A DNA stretch of 9,175 bases from Clostridiales bacterium (GTDB taxonomy: Bacteria; Bacillota; Clostridia; Caldicoprobacterales; DTU083). The translations under genes were made by a program, and so were the position numbers. Positions within the stretch are counted from its first letter, which is position 1; each line of letters begins with the position of its first letter. Where the stretch lies: positions 1 through 9,175 of the forward strand of contig JAAZEK010000120.1 in NCBI GenBank assembly GCA_012512335.1, in the 5' to 3' direction. This document shows, in pieces, positions 1 through 7,126 of this stretch. The notes under the pieces were generated by a model. The model ran no database searches and was not told the origin of the DNA. It was given only the letters and a program-made list of their open reading frames with translations.

Positions 1-2747
1 CAGAAGAGCTTGGATATCCAGTTGTCATAAGGCCTGCCTACACTATGGGTGGCACAGGTGGAGGTATGGTGCATAATGTTGAAGAGCTTAGAAACATTGC
101 AGCTGGTGGAATACAAGCCAGTAAAATTGGACAAATTCTCGTGGAAGAATCTATTCTAGGATGGGAAGAACTTGAAGTAGAAGTAATAAGAGACAGTAAA
201 AATCAAATGATTACTGTTTGTTTTATTGAAAACGTTGACCCAGTAGGCATACATACAGGCGATTCCATTTGCACTGCACCGATGCTCACCATAAGCGAAG
301 AACTACAGCAACGATTACAGAATTATGCATATAAAGTGGTAGAATCAATAGAAGTAGTCGGGGGCACCAACGTTCAATTTGCATATGATCCCAAAACAGA
401 TCGGGTCGTCATTATTGAAATTAATCCGCGAACATCACGATCCTCAGCATTAGCTTCTAAAGCTACTGGATTACCTATAGCATATATATCTGCCTTACTA
501 GCGGTGGGTTTGACACTAGATGAGCTTCCTTACTGGAGGGACGGTTCCCTGGATAAATATACACCATCGGGGGATTATGTGGTAGTTAAGTTTCCAAGAT
601 GGGCATTTGAAAAATTCCATGGTGCTAAGGATAAACTTGGTACACAGATGAAATCAGTCGGTGAAGTAATGAGCATCGGCAAGAATTACAAAGAAGCTTT
701 ACAAAAGGCAATTCGTTCTTTGGAGATTAAACGCTTTGGTTTAGGTTTTGCAAACGAGTATCATGAAAAAACTCTTCAGGAATTATTAGAGCTTTTATCA
801 GAACCTTCCAGCGAACGTCAATTCATTATGTATGAAGCCTTAAAAAAAGGAGCTACTATAAGCGATCTTTCTTCTTTAACCTATATAAAGCCATATTTTA
901 TCGAGCAGATGAAAGAGCTAGTAGAATTGGAAGAGGAAATATTACAGTTTAAAGGCAGGAAAGTGCCTGATGCACTTTTAGTACAAGCTAAAAAAGATGG
1001 TTTTGCAGATGGATATCTGGCAATGCTCTTAGACATACCAGAAGAGGTAGTTCGAGAGAGTAGGAAAAAACTTGGCATAATAGAAGGCTGGGAAGCGGTT
1101 CCGGTTAGTGGTGTTGAAGATGCAGATTATTATTTCTCTACATATAATGCCCCTGATTCTACTTTAGCTACTGATAAGCCAAAGGTTATGATATTAGGTG
1201 GCGGTCCTAACAGAATTGGTCAGGGTATTGAATTTGATTATTGCTGCGTTCATGCTGCTTTCTCGTTAAGAGATTTAGGCTATGAGACAGTAATTGTCAA
1301 TTGCAATCCTGAAACTGTATCCACTGATTATGATACATCCGATAAACTCTATTTTGAGCCTTTAACAGTAGAGGAGGTACTCAGTATTTATGAGAAGGAG
1401 AAACCAATAGGTGTCATCACACAATTTGGAGGTCAAACTCCCCTAAATATTGCTTCAGAATTGGAAAAACACGGAGTAAATATCCTGGGAACATCCCCTG
1501 CTACTATTGATATGGCTGAGGATAGAGACCAATTCAATAAGATCATGGAAAAGCTTCAAATCCCCATGCCTCCGTCTGGTATGGCAGTTACAACAACAGA
1601 GGCTATCGATATCGCAAATCAAATAGGTTATCCAGTGCTTCTTCGTCCATCTTATGTACTTGGTGGTAGGGGAATGGAGATAGCGCATGATGAGAATATG
1701 CTTATTAAATATATGGTGGCAGCAGAAGGTGTTACCCCAGATAGGCCTATACTAGTGGATAAGTTCCTGGGACATGCTACAGAGGCAGAGGCAGATGCAA
1801 TTTCAAATGGAGAGGAAGTTTTTGTTCCAACGATAATGGAGCACATCGAATATGCAGGTGTTCATTCCGGTGATTCAGCTTGTGTTATACCACCGGTAAG
1901 TATTTCTAAAGCAAATATAGATACAATAGTGAAGTACACAAAAAGTATCGCTGAAGAAATGCGGGTTGTAGGTCTAATGAACATGCAGTATGCTATTATG
2001 GATGATAAAGTCTATGTGTTAGAAGCTAATCCTAGAGCCTCTCGAACAGTTCCTTTGGTTTCCAAGGTTTGTGATATACAAATAGCGAAAATCGCAACGA
2101 AAGTTATGGTTGCAGATTATGAGGGCAAAAAGTATCCTATTAATAAATTGAAGTATAGAAATCTAAATCACTTTGGAGTCAAAGAATCTGTATTGCCCTT
2201 TAATATGTTTCCAGAAGTAGATGCGCTTTTAGGGCCAGAAATGCGCTCTACTGGCGAAGTTTTAGGTTTATCGGATTCCTTTGAACTTGCTTATTACAAG
2301 GCAGAAGAAGCTGCTGGATATACATTGCCGTCCTCAGGTACAGTTTTTATAAGTGTTGCTGACAGTGACAAACAAGATGTGTTGGAAGTCGCACAGATAT
2401 TTGAAAAGATTGGTTTTAAAATAGTAGCAACAAAAGGTACAGCAGATTTCCTTCGTAATAAGGGTGTAAAATGTAATACAGTAAAAAAAGTGTACGAAGG
2501 TAGTCCTAATATTGCTGAAGACATGACAAATAAAAGAATCGATTTAGTGATTAATACACCTAGTGGCAAAATGAGCTCGTATGACGATTCGTACATTCGG
2601 AAGATTGCTATTAGAAATAAAATTGCTTACATCACTACTACTACAGCTGCCTTAGCTAGTGCAAATGGTATTGCTGCTTATATTAACAACGACTTTATGG
2701 AGAACGAGAAAAAGTCATTACAAGAGTACCATTCGTATACAGAGTGA
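1..2747 (+). CDS. carB: carbamoyl-phosphate synthase large subunit, 5'-truncated by window edge
   Basis: This is the ATP-dependent large subunit that makes carbamoyl phosphate from bicarbonate, ammonia (supplied by the CarA glutaminase) and two ATP, feeding pyrimidine and arginine synthesis in the cytosol. The reading frame is open from base 3 and is already inside the first ATP-grasp domain: the residues before the first ATG (base 45) read EELGYPVVIRPAYT, matching the conserved stretch around E. coli Arg169, so the ATG is not the start. About 914 residues are visible and roughly 155-160 are missing, against about 1070 for the family. In order: the rest of ATP-grasp 1 (ending near EINPRTSRSSALASKATG, about nt 417-470), a helical oligomerisation domain, ATP-grasp 2 (from KVMILGGGPNRIGQGIEFDY, about nt 1182, with IMEHIEYAGVHSGDS near nt 1836-1880 carrying the ornithine-site Glu and Asp), and a C-terminal MGS-like allosteric domain (from about nt 2330; TKGT, KKVYEG and INTPSG line up with the E. 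coli effector site). All catalytic landmarks that are visible look intact. carA is probably upstream, outside the window. Whether the enzyme is a pyrimidine- or arginine-specific paralogue cannot be told. Confidence 0.97.
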   Translation, partial: EELGYPVVIRPAYTMGGTGGGMVHNVEELRNIAAGGIQASKIGQILVEESILGWEELEVEVIRDSKNQMITVCFIENVDPVGIHTGDSICTAPMLTISEELQQRLQNYAYKVVESIEVVGGTNVQFAYDPKTDRVVIIEINPRTSRSSALASKATGLPIAYISALLAVGLTLDELPYWRDGSLDKYTPSGDYVVVKFPRWAFEKFHGAKDKLGTQMKSVGEVMSIGKNYKEALQKAIRSLEIKRFGLGFANEYHEKTLQELLELLSEPSSERQFIMYEALKKGATISDLSSLTYIKPYFIEQMKELVELEEEILQFKGRKVPDALLVQAKKDGFADGYLAMLLDIPEEVVRESRKKLGIIEGWEAVPVSGVEDADYYFSTYNAPDSTLATDKPKVMILGGGPNRIGQGIEFDYCCVHAAFSLRDLGYETVIVNCNPETVSTDYDTSDKLYFEPLTVEEVLSIYEKEKPIGVITQFGGQTPLNIASELEKHGVNILGTSPATIDMAEDRDQFNKIMEKLQIPMPPSGMAVTTTEAIDIANQIGYPVLLRPSYVLGGRGMEIAHDENMLIKYMVAAEGVTPDRPILVDKFLGHATEAEADAISNGEEVFVPTIMEHIEYAGVHSGDSACVIPPVSISKANIDTIVKYTKSIAEEMRVVGLMNMQYAIMDDKVYVLEANPRASRTVPLVSKVCDIQIAKIATKVMVADYEGKKYPINKLKYRNLNHFGVKESVLPFNMFPEVDALLGPEMRSTGEVLGLSDSFELAYYKAEEAAGYTLPSSGTVFISVADSDKQDVLEVAQIFEKIGFKIVATKGTADFLRNKGVKCNTVKKVYEGSPNIAEDMTNKRIDLVINTPSGKMSSYDDSYIRKIAIRNKIAYITTTTAALASANGIAAYINNDFMENEKKSLQEYHSYTE

Positions 2748-2787
2748 CTATTTAGTAGTTGCATATGTATATGTATACCTGTTTTTG

Positions 2788-2861
2788 TGTCATTCTGAAA
2801 GTAGTGAAGAATCTTTATTTTCTATAAGATAATTAGATCCTTCGTTTTACTCAGGATGACA
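2788..2861. repeat. imperfect inverted repeat (dispersed-repeat type), 27-bp arms
   Basis: The left arm (2788-2814, starting TGTCATTCTGAAAG) and right arm (2835-2861, ending CTCAGGATGACA) are inverted copies identical at 19 of 27 positions, with a 20-nt AT-rich loop. As RNA three of the mismatches become G-U pairs. A third copy of the same unit lies at 4948-4973. The unit resembles, from memory, a TGTCATyCTGAG...CGAAGrATCT motif scattered in many bacterial genomes; that resemblance was not checked. It lies between the carB stop and the bidirectional terminator, so it could only be transcribed as carB 3' UTR or by ftsH read-through. Confidence 0.75.
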
Positions 2862-2897
2862 AATCTTTTGTATCATACCTGAATAGACACTATACAA

Positions 2898-2960
2898 AAT
2901 TTTAACTGCAAAAGAAGTCGCTTGGTGCTTGACCAATCGACTTCTTTTGCAGTTAAAATT
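2898..2960. terminator. long bidirectional intrinsic terminator between carB and ftsH
   Basis: The arms 2898-2920 and 2938-2960 are perfect 23-bp inverted copies. Inside the 17-nt spacer, TTGGT (2922-2926) and ACCAA (2932-2936) extend the stem by 5 bp after one mismatch, leaving a 5-nt loop. The inner stem GAAGTCG/CGACTTC is followed by TTTT on either strand, paired with an A tract upstream, so it has the form of a terminator in both directions. It begins 10 bp past the ftsH stop codon and about 150 bp past the carB stop, and fits the convergent arrangement of the two genes. Confidence 0.88.
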
Positions 2961-2970
2961 CAGTAGATTT

Positions 2971-4788
2971 TTACGCTTCTAAGATACGCATGAACTCTTC
3001 TCCGTTGATGGTTTCTTCTTCATATAGATGTTTAGAAAGTTCATCTAATTTACTGCGGTTCTCAATTAAAATCTGATATGCTTTATCATATTGAGTTTTT
3101 ACCAGTGTCACAACTTCCTTATCAATAAGAGCTTGGGTTTCAGCTGAACAAGCCAAGGTAGTGTCTCCACCCAAGTATTGGTTATTAACGGTTTCCATGG
3201 CAACCATACCGAAGTTTTTGCTCATTCCATATCTCGTTATCATGGCTCGGGCTATTTTAGTAGCCTGCTCTATATCATTAGATGCTCCTGTTGTCACAGA
3301 ACCGAAAGCTATCTCTTCTGCTGCACGGCCTCCAGTATAGGTGGCTATTTTATTTTCTATTTCTTCCTGACTTAGTAGATACCTATTCCCTTCATCAACC
3401 TGCATGGTGTAGCCTAAAGCTCCAGATGTACGAGGGACAATAGTTATTTTCTCTACCGGTGCAGAATTGGTTTGTTTTGCTGCAACCAAGGCATGTCCTA
3501 CTTCATGATAAGCAACAATCAATTTTTCTTTGTCTGAAAGAATTGCATTTTTCTTTTCGTAGCCTGCAATAACCACTTCTATACTTGCTTCAAGATCAGC
3601 TTGGATGGCAAATTTTCTACCATCACGTACAGCTCGCAGCGCACCTTCATTAATGATGTTTGCTAGATCAGCACCAGAAGCTCCCGAAGCCATACGAGCA
3701 ACCTTATTGAAGTCAATGTTTGCGTCAGTTCTAACCTTTTTGGCATGAACCTTTAGAATTTCTTCACGACCTTTTAAATCAGGAAGTTCTACTGGCACTC
3801 GTCTATCGAAACGTCCTGGACGTAATAGTGCTTGATCTAATGAATCTGGACGGTTTGTAGCTGCTAGGATAATGACACCTGCATTCTCTTCGAAGCCATC
3901 CATCTCTGTTAGCAACTGATTTAGTGTCTGCTCTCTCTCATCATTTCCGCCAATTCGGCCGTCACGTTTTTGACCGATTGCATCTATTTCATCGATAAAT
4001 ACAATACAAGGGGATTTTTCTTTGGCTTGCTTAAATAGGTCTCGTACCTTTGACGCGCCCATTCCAACAAACATCTCAACGAATTCGGAACCTGAGATGG
4101 AGAAGAAAGGTACATTGGCTTCCCCTGCAACAGCTTTAGCCAGCATTGTCTTACCTGTTCCTGGTGGGCCAACTAACAAGATACCTTTTGGCATTTTTGC
4201 ACCTATCTCTTGAAAGATAGAAGGATCATGTAAGTAGTCTACAATTTCAGTCAGGCTTTCTTTTGCTTCGTCGACACCAGCAACATCGGTGAACCTGATA
4301 CCATCTGATGATGATTTGACATAAACCTTAGCGTTGCTCTTCCCCATACCAAACATCATGGAGCTTCCGCCACCGCTCGCTCTTTCTGTTAATTTTCTAG
4401 TCATGTATCGGCCAATTCCGATCATGATAGCCATAGGTAGAATCCATGTAAACAGTAAAGTCATTATAGGTGATGCTTCTTTTATAATTTCTTGAGAAAA
4501 GGTGACCTCTGCATCATAAAGACGTTCTGTTCGGTTGGGATCTTCAACAACCCCTGTTTTAAAAATTTGAGTTTCATCCTTATTTGTGAATATGATTTGG
4601 TTGTGTTGTATTTGAACACTACCTATTTCCTTGTTTTCTGTCATTCTCATGAATGTTCCATAGTCTGTTTCCTTAACTTGTCTCTCCATGAGCCATGGCA
4701 TTGCAAATGCATTTAAAAGAAATATGATGAGTAAAGCAATACCGTAATAAAAAATCAACGGTTTTTTAGGCGTTTTAATTTCATCCAT
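2971..4788 (-). CDS. ftsH: ATP-dependent zinc metalloprotease FtsH
   Basis: A membrane-anchored AAA+ protease of 605 residues that unfolds and degrades damaged membrane proteins and regulatory proteins. The order is: a short cytosolic N-terminus; membrane segment about 11-33; an extracytoplasmic domain about 34-107; a second membrane segment about 108-127; the AAA+ module with Walker A GPPGTGKT (207-214), pore loop FVGMG (240-244), Walker B VFIDEID with D266/E267, and the second region of homology with arginine fingers R323 and R326; then the peptidase with HEVGH (H428, E429, H432) and the third zinc ligand expected at D505 in TTGASNDIEQAT. The usual Ala in HEAGH is Val here; the zinc-binding and catalytic residues are unaffected. 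The C-terminus stops soon after the helical bundle, without the long acidic tail of some FtsH proteins. The ATG is supported by an AGGAGG 10 nt upstream (4799-4804). The gene stands alone: no hpt or tilS lies beside it, unlike the common Firmicutes ftsH locus, so it may be a second paralogue (inference). Confidence 0.96.
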   Translation of the reverse strand: MDEIKTPKKPLIFYYGIALLIIFLLNAFAMPWLMERQVKETDYGTFMRMTENKEIGSVQIQHNQIIFTNKDETQIFKTGVVEDPNRTERLYDAEVTFSQEIIKEASPIMTLLFTWILPMAIMIGIGRYMTRKLTERASGGGSSMMFGMGKSNAKVYVKSSSDGIRFTDVAGVDEAKESLTEIVDYLHDPSIFQEIGAKMPKGILLVGPPGTGKTMLAKAVAGEANVPFFSISGSEFVEMFVGMGASKVRDLFKQAKEKSPCIVFIDEIDAIGQKRDGRIGGNDEREQTLNQLLTEMDGFEENAGVIILAATNRPDSLDQALLRPGRFDRRVPVELPDLKGREEILKVHAKKVRTDANIDFNKVARMASGASGADLANIINEGALRAVRDGRKFAIQADLEASIEVVIAGYEKKNAILSDKEKLIVAYHEVGHALVAAKQTNSAPVEKITIVPRTSGALGYTMQVDEGNRYLLSQEEIENKIATYTGGRAAEEIAFGSVTTGASNDIEQATKIARAMITRYGMSKNFGMVAMETVNNQYLGGDTTLACSAETQALIDKEVVTLVKTQYDKAYQILIENRSKLDELSKHLYEEETINGEEFMRILEA

Positions 4789-4798
4789 TAAGGTTATT

Positions 4799-4804
4799 CC
4801 TCCT
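4799..4804 (-). promoter_or_regulatory. ribosome binding site of ftsH
   Basis: On the minus strand this reads AGGAGG, a perfect Shine-Dalgarno core, 10 nt from the ATG at 4788. It fixes the start of the 605-residue FtsH. Confidence 0.85.
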
Positions 4805-4852
4805 GTTCAATAGCTTGTCAGTTATTTGTGTTTTTATATATAAATTTAACCC

Positions 4853-4880
4853 GATATATAATATTACCACAGATTGTAAA
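4853..4880 (-). promoter_or_regulatory. candidate sigma-A promoter for ftsH
   Basis: On the minus strand TTTACA (4880-4875) and TATATC (4858-4853) are separated by 16 nt, about 65 nt upstream of the ftsH start. The -35 matches 5 of 6 and the -10 only 4 of 6 consensus bases. The region is so AT-rich that other pairings (such as TATTAT at 4863-4858) are possible, so this is only the best of several candidates. Confidence 0.3.
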
Positions 4881-4927
4881 ATAGAAACATAAGCTAAATC
4901 AATTACTTTTTAAATTTTGTGTGACCA

Positions 4928-4941
4928 TTCAGTTAACTGAA
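4928..4941. repeat. 14-bp perfect palindrome, possible operator
   Basis: TTCAGTTAACTGAA is a perfect palindrome in the ftsH/MATE divergent region, about 140 bp upstream of the ftsH start and 54 bp before the MATE promoter candidate. A half-site, ATTAACTGAA, recurs at 5104-5113 just before the MATE ribosome site. Symmetry and position suit a dimeric regulator, but nothing here identifies which one, and an AT-rich 14-mer palindrome can arise by chance. Confidence 0.35.
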
Positions 4942-4947
4942 AAAATC

Positions 4948-4973
4948 TGTCATCCTGAGTAGAACGAAGATCT
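4948..4973 (+). repeat. solo copy of the dispersed repeat arm
   Basis: This 26-bp stretch begins TGTCATCCTGAGTAGAACG and matches the reverse complement of the right arm of the 2788-2861 repeat with one substitution and one missing base. No partner arm is found after it, so it is a solo half unit. Together with the pair at 2788-2861 it brackets ftsH and its upstream region. Confidence 0.72.
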
Positions 4974-4994
4974 AATCGTATGACTTTGCTATAC

Positions 4995-5023
4995 TTTACA
5001 AATATGCTATATTACTATACAAT
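4995..5023 (+). promoter_or_regulatory. probable sigma-A promoter of the MATE gene
   Basis: TTTACA (4995-5000) and TACAAT (5018-5023) are separated by exactly 17 nt, each matching 5 of 6 consensus bases. Transcription would begin near 5030 and give a leader of about 105 nt before the ATG at 5135. This is the best-spaced promoter-like pair in the 346-bp divergent region. Confidence 0.5.
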
Positions 5024-5050
5024 TGATATAGATAAATCCTTGGGAATAGG

Positions 5051-5086
5051 AAGGGCTCGGCCATTTATAAATGCTTGAGTCTTTTT
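5051..5086 (+). terminator. terminator-like hairpin in the MATE leader (possible attenuator)
   Basis: AAGGGCTC (5051-5058) pairs with GAGTCTTT (5077-5084) through 8 pairs including G-U pairs. Two G-U pairs and one mismatch follow, then an inner CATT/AATG stem from the 12-bp palindrome CATTTATAAATG (5062-5073). Five T residues (5082-5086) end the structure. Placed after the promoter candidate and 48 nt before the MATE start, it could stop transcription early. Upstream CCTT (5038-5041) could pair with AAGG (5051-5054) as a weak competitor. I do not recognise a known riboswitch class in the short leader. The stem relies on G-U pairs, so confidence is modest. Confidence 0.35.
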
Positions 5087-5134
5087 GTATTGTTATACAC
5101 TAGGATTAACTGAATGTAGAAAGCGAGAACTCAA

Positions 5135-6511
5135 ATGTTTAGCAAAGATCGAAATAGAGATATGACCAGCGGACCGCTATTTGTAAATATTCTAATGTTT
5201 TCCCTACCAATTATGGCTATGAACATACTACAATTGCTTTTTAACGCAGCTGATATGGTCGTTGTTGGACGTTTTTCTGGAAAAGAAGCATTAGCTGCAG
5301 TTGGAGCTACAAGTTCTCTTATTAATCTTATTGTCACTTTAGCTATGGGGTTTTCGGTAGGAACTAGTGTTGTTATTGCACAGAATTATGGTGCAAATAA
5401 AGAGCTGGAATTAAACAGATCTGTTCACACTTCAATTGCAATCAGTGTAATTAGTGGATTTATAGTTATGGTAATAGGCTTACTATTCTGCAAACCCTTA
5501 CTCGAAATGATGGGTACACCAAATGATATCATTCATCTTTCTGTTTTGTATATGCGAATCTACTTTGTCGGAATTCCTGCTACCATGGTATATAATTTTG
5601 GAGCTGCTATACTTCGTGCTATAGGTGATAGTCGCCGTCCAATGTACTATCTTGTAATAGCTGGAATAGTAAATGTAGTTCTTAATCTTATTTTTATAAC
5701 TCAATTTAATATGAGTGTAGATGGCGTTGCGTGGGCTACAACAATTTCACAGTTTATTTCTGCAACATTAATTTTAATCTGTCTTTACAGGAGTCATGGT
5801 GCAATTCGTTTTATACCTAAGCAATTACGTATACATAAACAACAATTGAAAGATATAATGAGAGTAGGTATACCAGCTGGCTTACAGAGCTTCTTGTTTT
5901 CTATTTCAAACGTATTAATTCAATCGTCTGTTAATTCATTTGGCTCTACTATGGTGGCAGCCAGTTCTGCATCTAGTAATATAGAAGGATTTGCAGGAAC
6001 TACAGTTAATGCATACTATAATGCTGCTATCTCATTTACCGGGCAAAATATGGGAGCAAAGAAATATGATAGGATAGACTCTATTGCTAAAATATGTACT
6101 ATTTTAGTTTTTGTAACCTGGTTTATCGTTGGCGGCGCACTTATGGTTTTCGGAAAACAGCTTCTAGGTATATACTCTTCTGACCCTGTTGTAATAGAGC
6201 TGGGCTATATGCGTATGAGGATAATGATGATGTTACATTTCACTAATGGTATAATGATTGTTTTCCCAGGCTTAACTCGAGCAATGGGCTATTCCATACT
6301 ACCTATGTTAAGCACATTAGTAGGTGCATGCATAGCGAGAATTGTTTGGATATATACTGTATTTGCCTGGAACCCTACACCCTTTACTCTTTTCATCTGC
6401 TATCCCGTTACATGGGCTTTGGCAGGGATGGGTCAGGTAGCTATTTTCTTATATGCACGGAAGCAAATTCGTAAGCGGAACACTATTGAAATCCAGTCTG
6501 TTACGGCGTGA
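5135..6511 (+). CDS. MATE family efflux transporter
   Basis: A 458-residue inner-membrane antiporter of the multidrug and toxic compound extrusion family, expected to export cationic drugs or metabolites using a Na+ or H+ gradient. It has about twelve hydrophobic segments in two homologous halves, joined by a basic cytosolic loop around 218-242. Family signatures include DMTSGPL near the N-terminus (10-15), NAADMVVVGRFSG (37-49), RAIGDSRRPM (161-170) and GQNMGAKKYDR (303-313). The length is normal and there are no breaks. The ATG at 5135 is preferred over the one at 5161 because the stretch KDRNRDMTSG is typical of these N-termini. The ribosome site (about 5119-5127, GAAAGCGAG) is poor. The substrate cannot be predicted. 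The gene is divergent from ftsH, has its own promoter candidate, and is followed 114 nt later by the sigma factor gene without an obvious terminator. Confidence 0.93.
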   Translation: MFSKDRNRDMTSGPLFVNILMFSLPIMAMNILQLLFNAADMVVVGRFSGKEALAAVGATSSLINLIVTLAMGFSVGTSVVIAQNYGANKELELNRSVHTSIAISVISGFIVMVIGLLFCKPLLEMMGTPNDIIHLSVLYMRIYFVGIPATMVYNFGAAILRAIGDSRRPMYYLVIAGIVNVVLNLIFITQFNMSVDGVAWATTISQFISATLILICLYRSHGAIRFIPKQLRIHKQQLKDIMRVGIPAGLQSFLFSISNVLIQSSVNSFGSTMVAASSASSNIEGFAGTTVNAYYNAAISFTGQNMGAKKYDRIDSIAKICTILVFVTWFIVGGALMVFGKQLLGIYSSDPVVIELGYMRMRIMMMLHFTNGIMIVFPGLTRAMGYSILPMLSTLVGACIARIVWIYTVFAWNPTPFTLFICYPVTWALAGMGQVAIFLYARKQIRKRNTIEIQSVTA

Positions 6512-6576
6512 TTTCAAGAGCATGACAGGTTGCAAATTAAAACAAAAAGTTTTTCACATCCTATATACAAAAAGCT

Positions 6577-6604
6577 TGTAACGTTTTCGCTTTTACTTCA
6601 TCAT
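6577..6604 (+). promoter_or_regulatory. candidate ECF-type autoregulatory promoter
   Basis: TGTAAC (6577-6582), followed by GTTTTCGC, resembles the -35 element of ECF promoters such as the Bacillus SigX type (TGTAAC, then CGTC or CGAC about 16-17 nt on). The expected -10 window contains CATC (6599-6602), only a partial match. It lies about 45 nt before the sigma factor start, where autoregulated ECF genes usually carry such a site. The assignment depends mainly on the -35. Confidence 0.42.
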
Positions 6605-6625
6605 AGTTGTAAGAGGGGTGAGATA

Positions 6626-7126
6626 ATGGAAGATATGCATAAGCTCTATGAAGAAAATGCATCGAAAGTATATTGCTTTTTACTTTCATTATCTCGTAAC
6701 GTACATGTTTCAGAAGACCTTACTCAGGAGACTATGCTACGTGCAATTTTAAATATTAAAACCTTTAAGGGAAACTGTAAGCTTTCTGTTTGGTTATTTC
6801 AGATAGCTAAAAATTTATATTTTGAATGGTACAACAAAAACAAAAGGGTTGTTTCCTTATCAGAACTGGATTGTTACGAACCTAGTGATAATTCTTTAGA
6901 ACAAGAACTAATTAATAAAGAATCTGCCCAAAGTATTTTTGAATTCCTCAATAAGTTACCTGAACCATATAAAGAAGTTTTCACATTGCATACCCTTGGT
7001 GAGGTACCCCTTAATCAAATCAGTCAATTATATGAGAAAAGTGATAGTTGGGCGCGTGTGACATATTACCGTGCGAAGCAAATGATCATTGAGAAGATGA
7101 AAGGAGAATCCTTATGGATAGAATAG
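6626..7126 (+). CDS. ECF-type RNA polymerase sigma factor
   Basis: A 166-residue group 4 (extracytoplasmic function) sigma factor that would direct RNA polymerase to a small stress regulon. Region 2 spans about 6-74, with DLTQETMLRAI (31-41) and the -10-recognition helix around WLFQIAKNLYFEWY (56-69). Region 4 spans about 111-157, ending in LNQISQLYEKSDSWARVTYYRAK, where the -35-recognition helix is expected. The ATG at 6626 is chosen over an in-frame TTG at 6530: it has a good ribosome site (GAGGGGTGA, 6613-6621), the 32 extra residues look non-homologous, and the longer start would place the candidate promoter inside the gene. The end overlaps the anti-sigma gene by 13 nt, indicating translational coupling. 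Activity is probably held by that partner until an envelope signal arrives (family knowledge). The signal and regulon are unknown. Confidence 0.9.
   Translation: MEDMHKLYEENASKVYCFLLSLSRNVHVSEDLTQETMLRAILNIKTFKGNCKLSVWLFQIAKNLYFEWYNKNKRVVSLSELDCYEPSDNSLEQELINKESAQSIFEFLNKLPEPYKEVFTLHTLGEVPLNQISQLYEKSDSWARVTYYRAKQMIIEKMKGESLWIE
7101..7106 (+). promoter_or_regulatory. ribosome binding site of the anti-sigma gene, inside the sigma gene
   Basis: AAGGAG lies 7 nt before the ATG at 7114 and within the last codons of the sigma factor gene. It supports the overlapping start and coupled translation of the pair. Confidence 0.75.

Noticed and set aside
45..47. ATG at base 45 as the start of carB
   Set aside because: The frame is open upstream to base 3 and encodes conserved CarB residues (LGYPVVIRPAYT), so the gene continues beyond the left edge.
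881..2596. Minus-strand open frames of 64-100 codons within carB
   Set aside because: They lie wholly inside a conserved gene on the other strand, show no recognisable protein features, and are explained as shadows.
3178..4716. Short open frames within ftsH on both strands
   Set aside because: All are overlapped by the well-supported ftsH reading frame, and their translations look like frame-shifted or antisense versions of it.
5131..5704. Minus-strand open frames of 68 codons over the MATE gene
   Set aside because: They are antisense to a strongly conserved transporter, with no ribosome site or protein motif to support them.
6512..6600. Terminator between the MATE gene and the sigma factor (AAAAGC about 6570-6575 / GCTTTT 6589-6594)
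   Set aside because: The stem is only about 6 AT-rich pairs with a 13-nt loop and no T run, and it overlaps the candidate ECF -35 element.
6530..6625. In-frame TTG at 6530 as start of the sigma factor
   Set aside because: It has no good ribosome site, the extra 32 residues do not fit the family, and the ATG at 6626 has a strong ribosome site and lies at the expected N-terminus.
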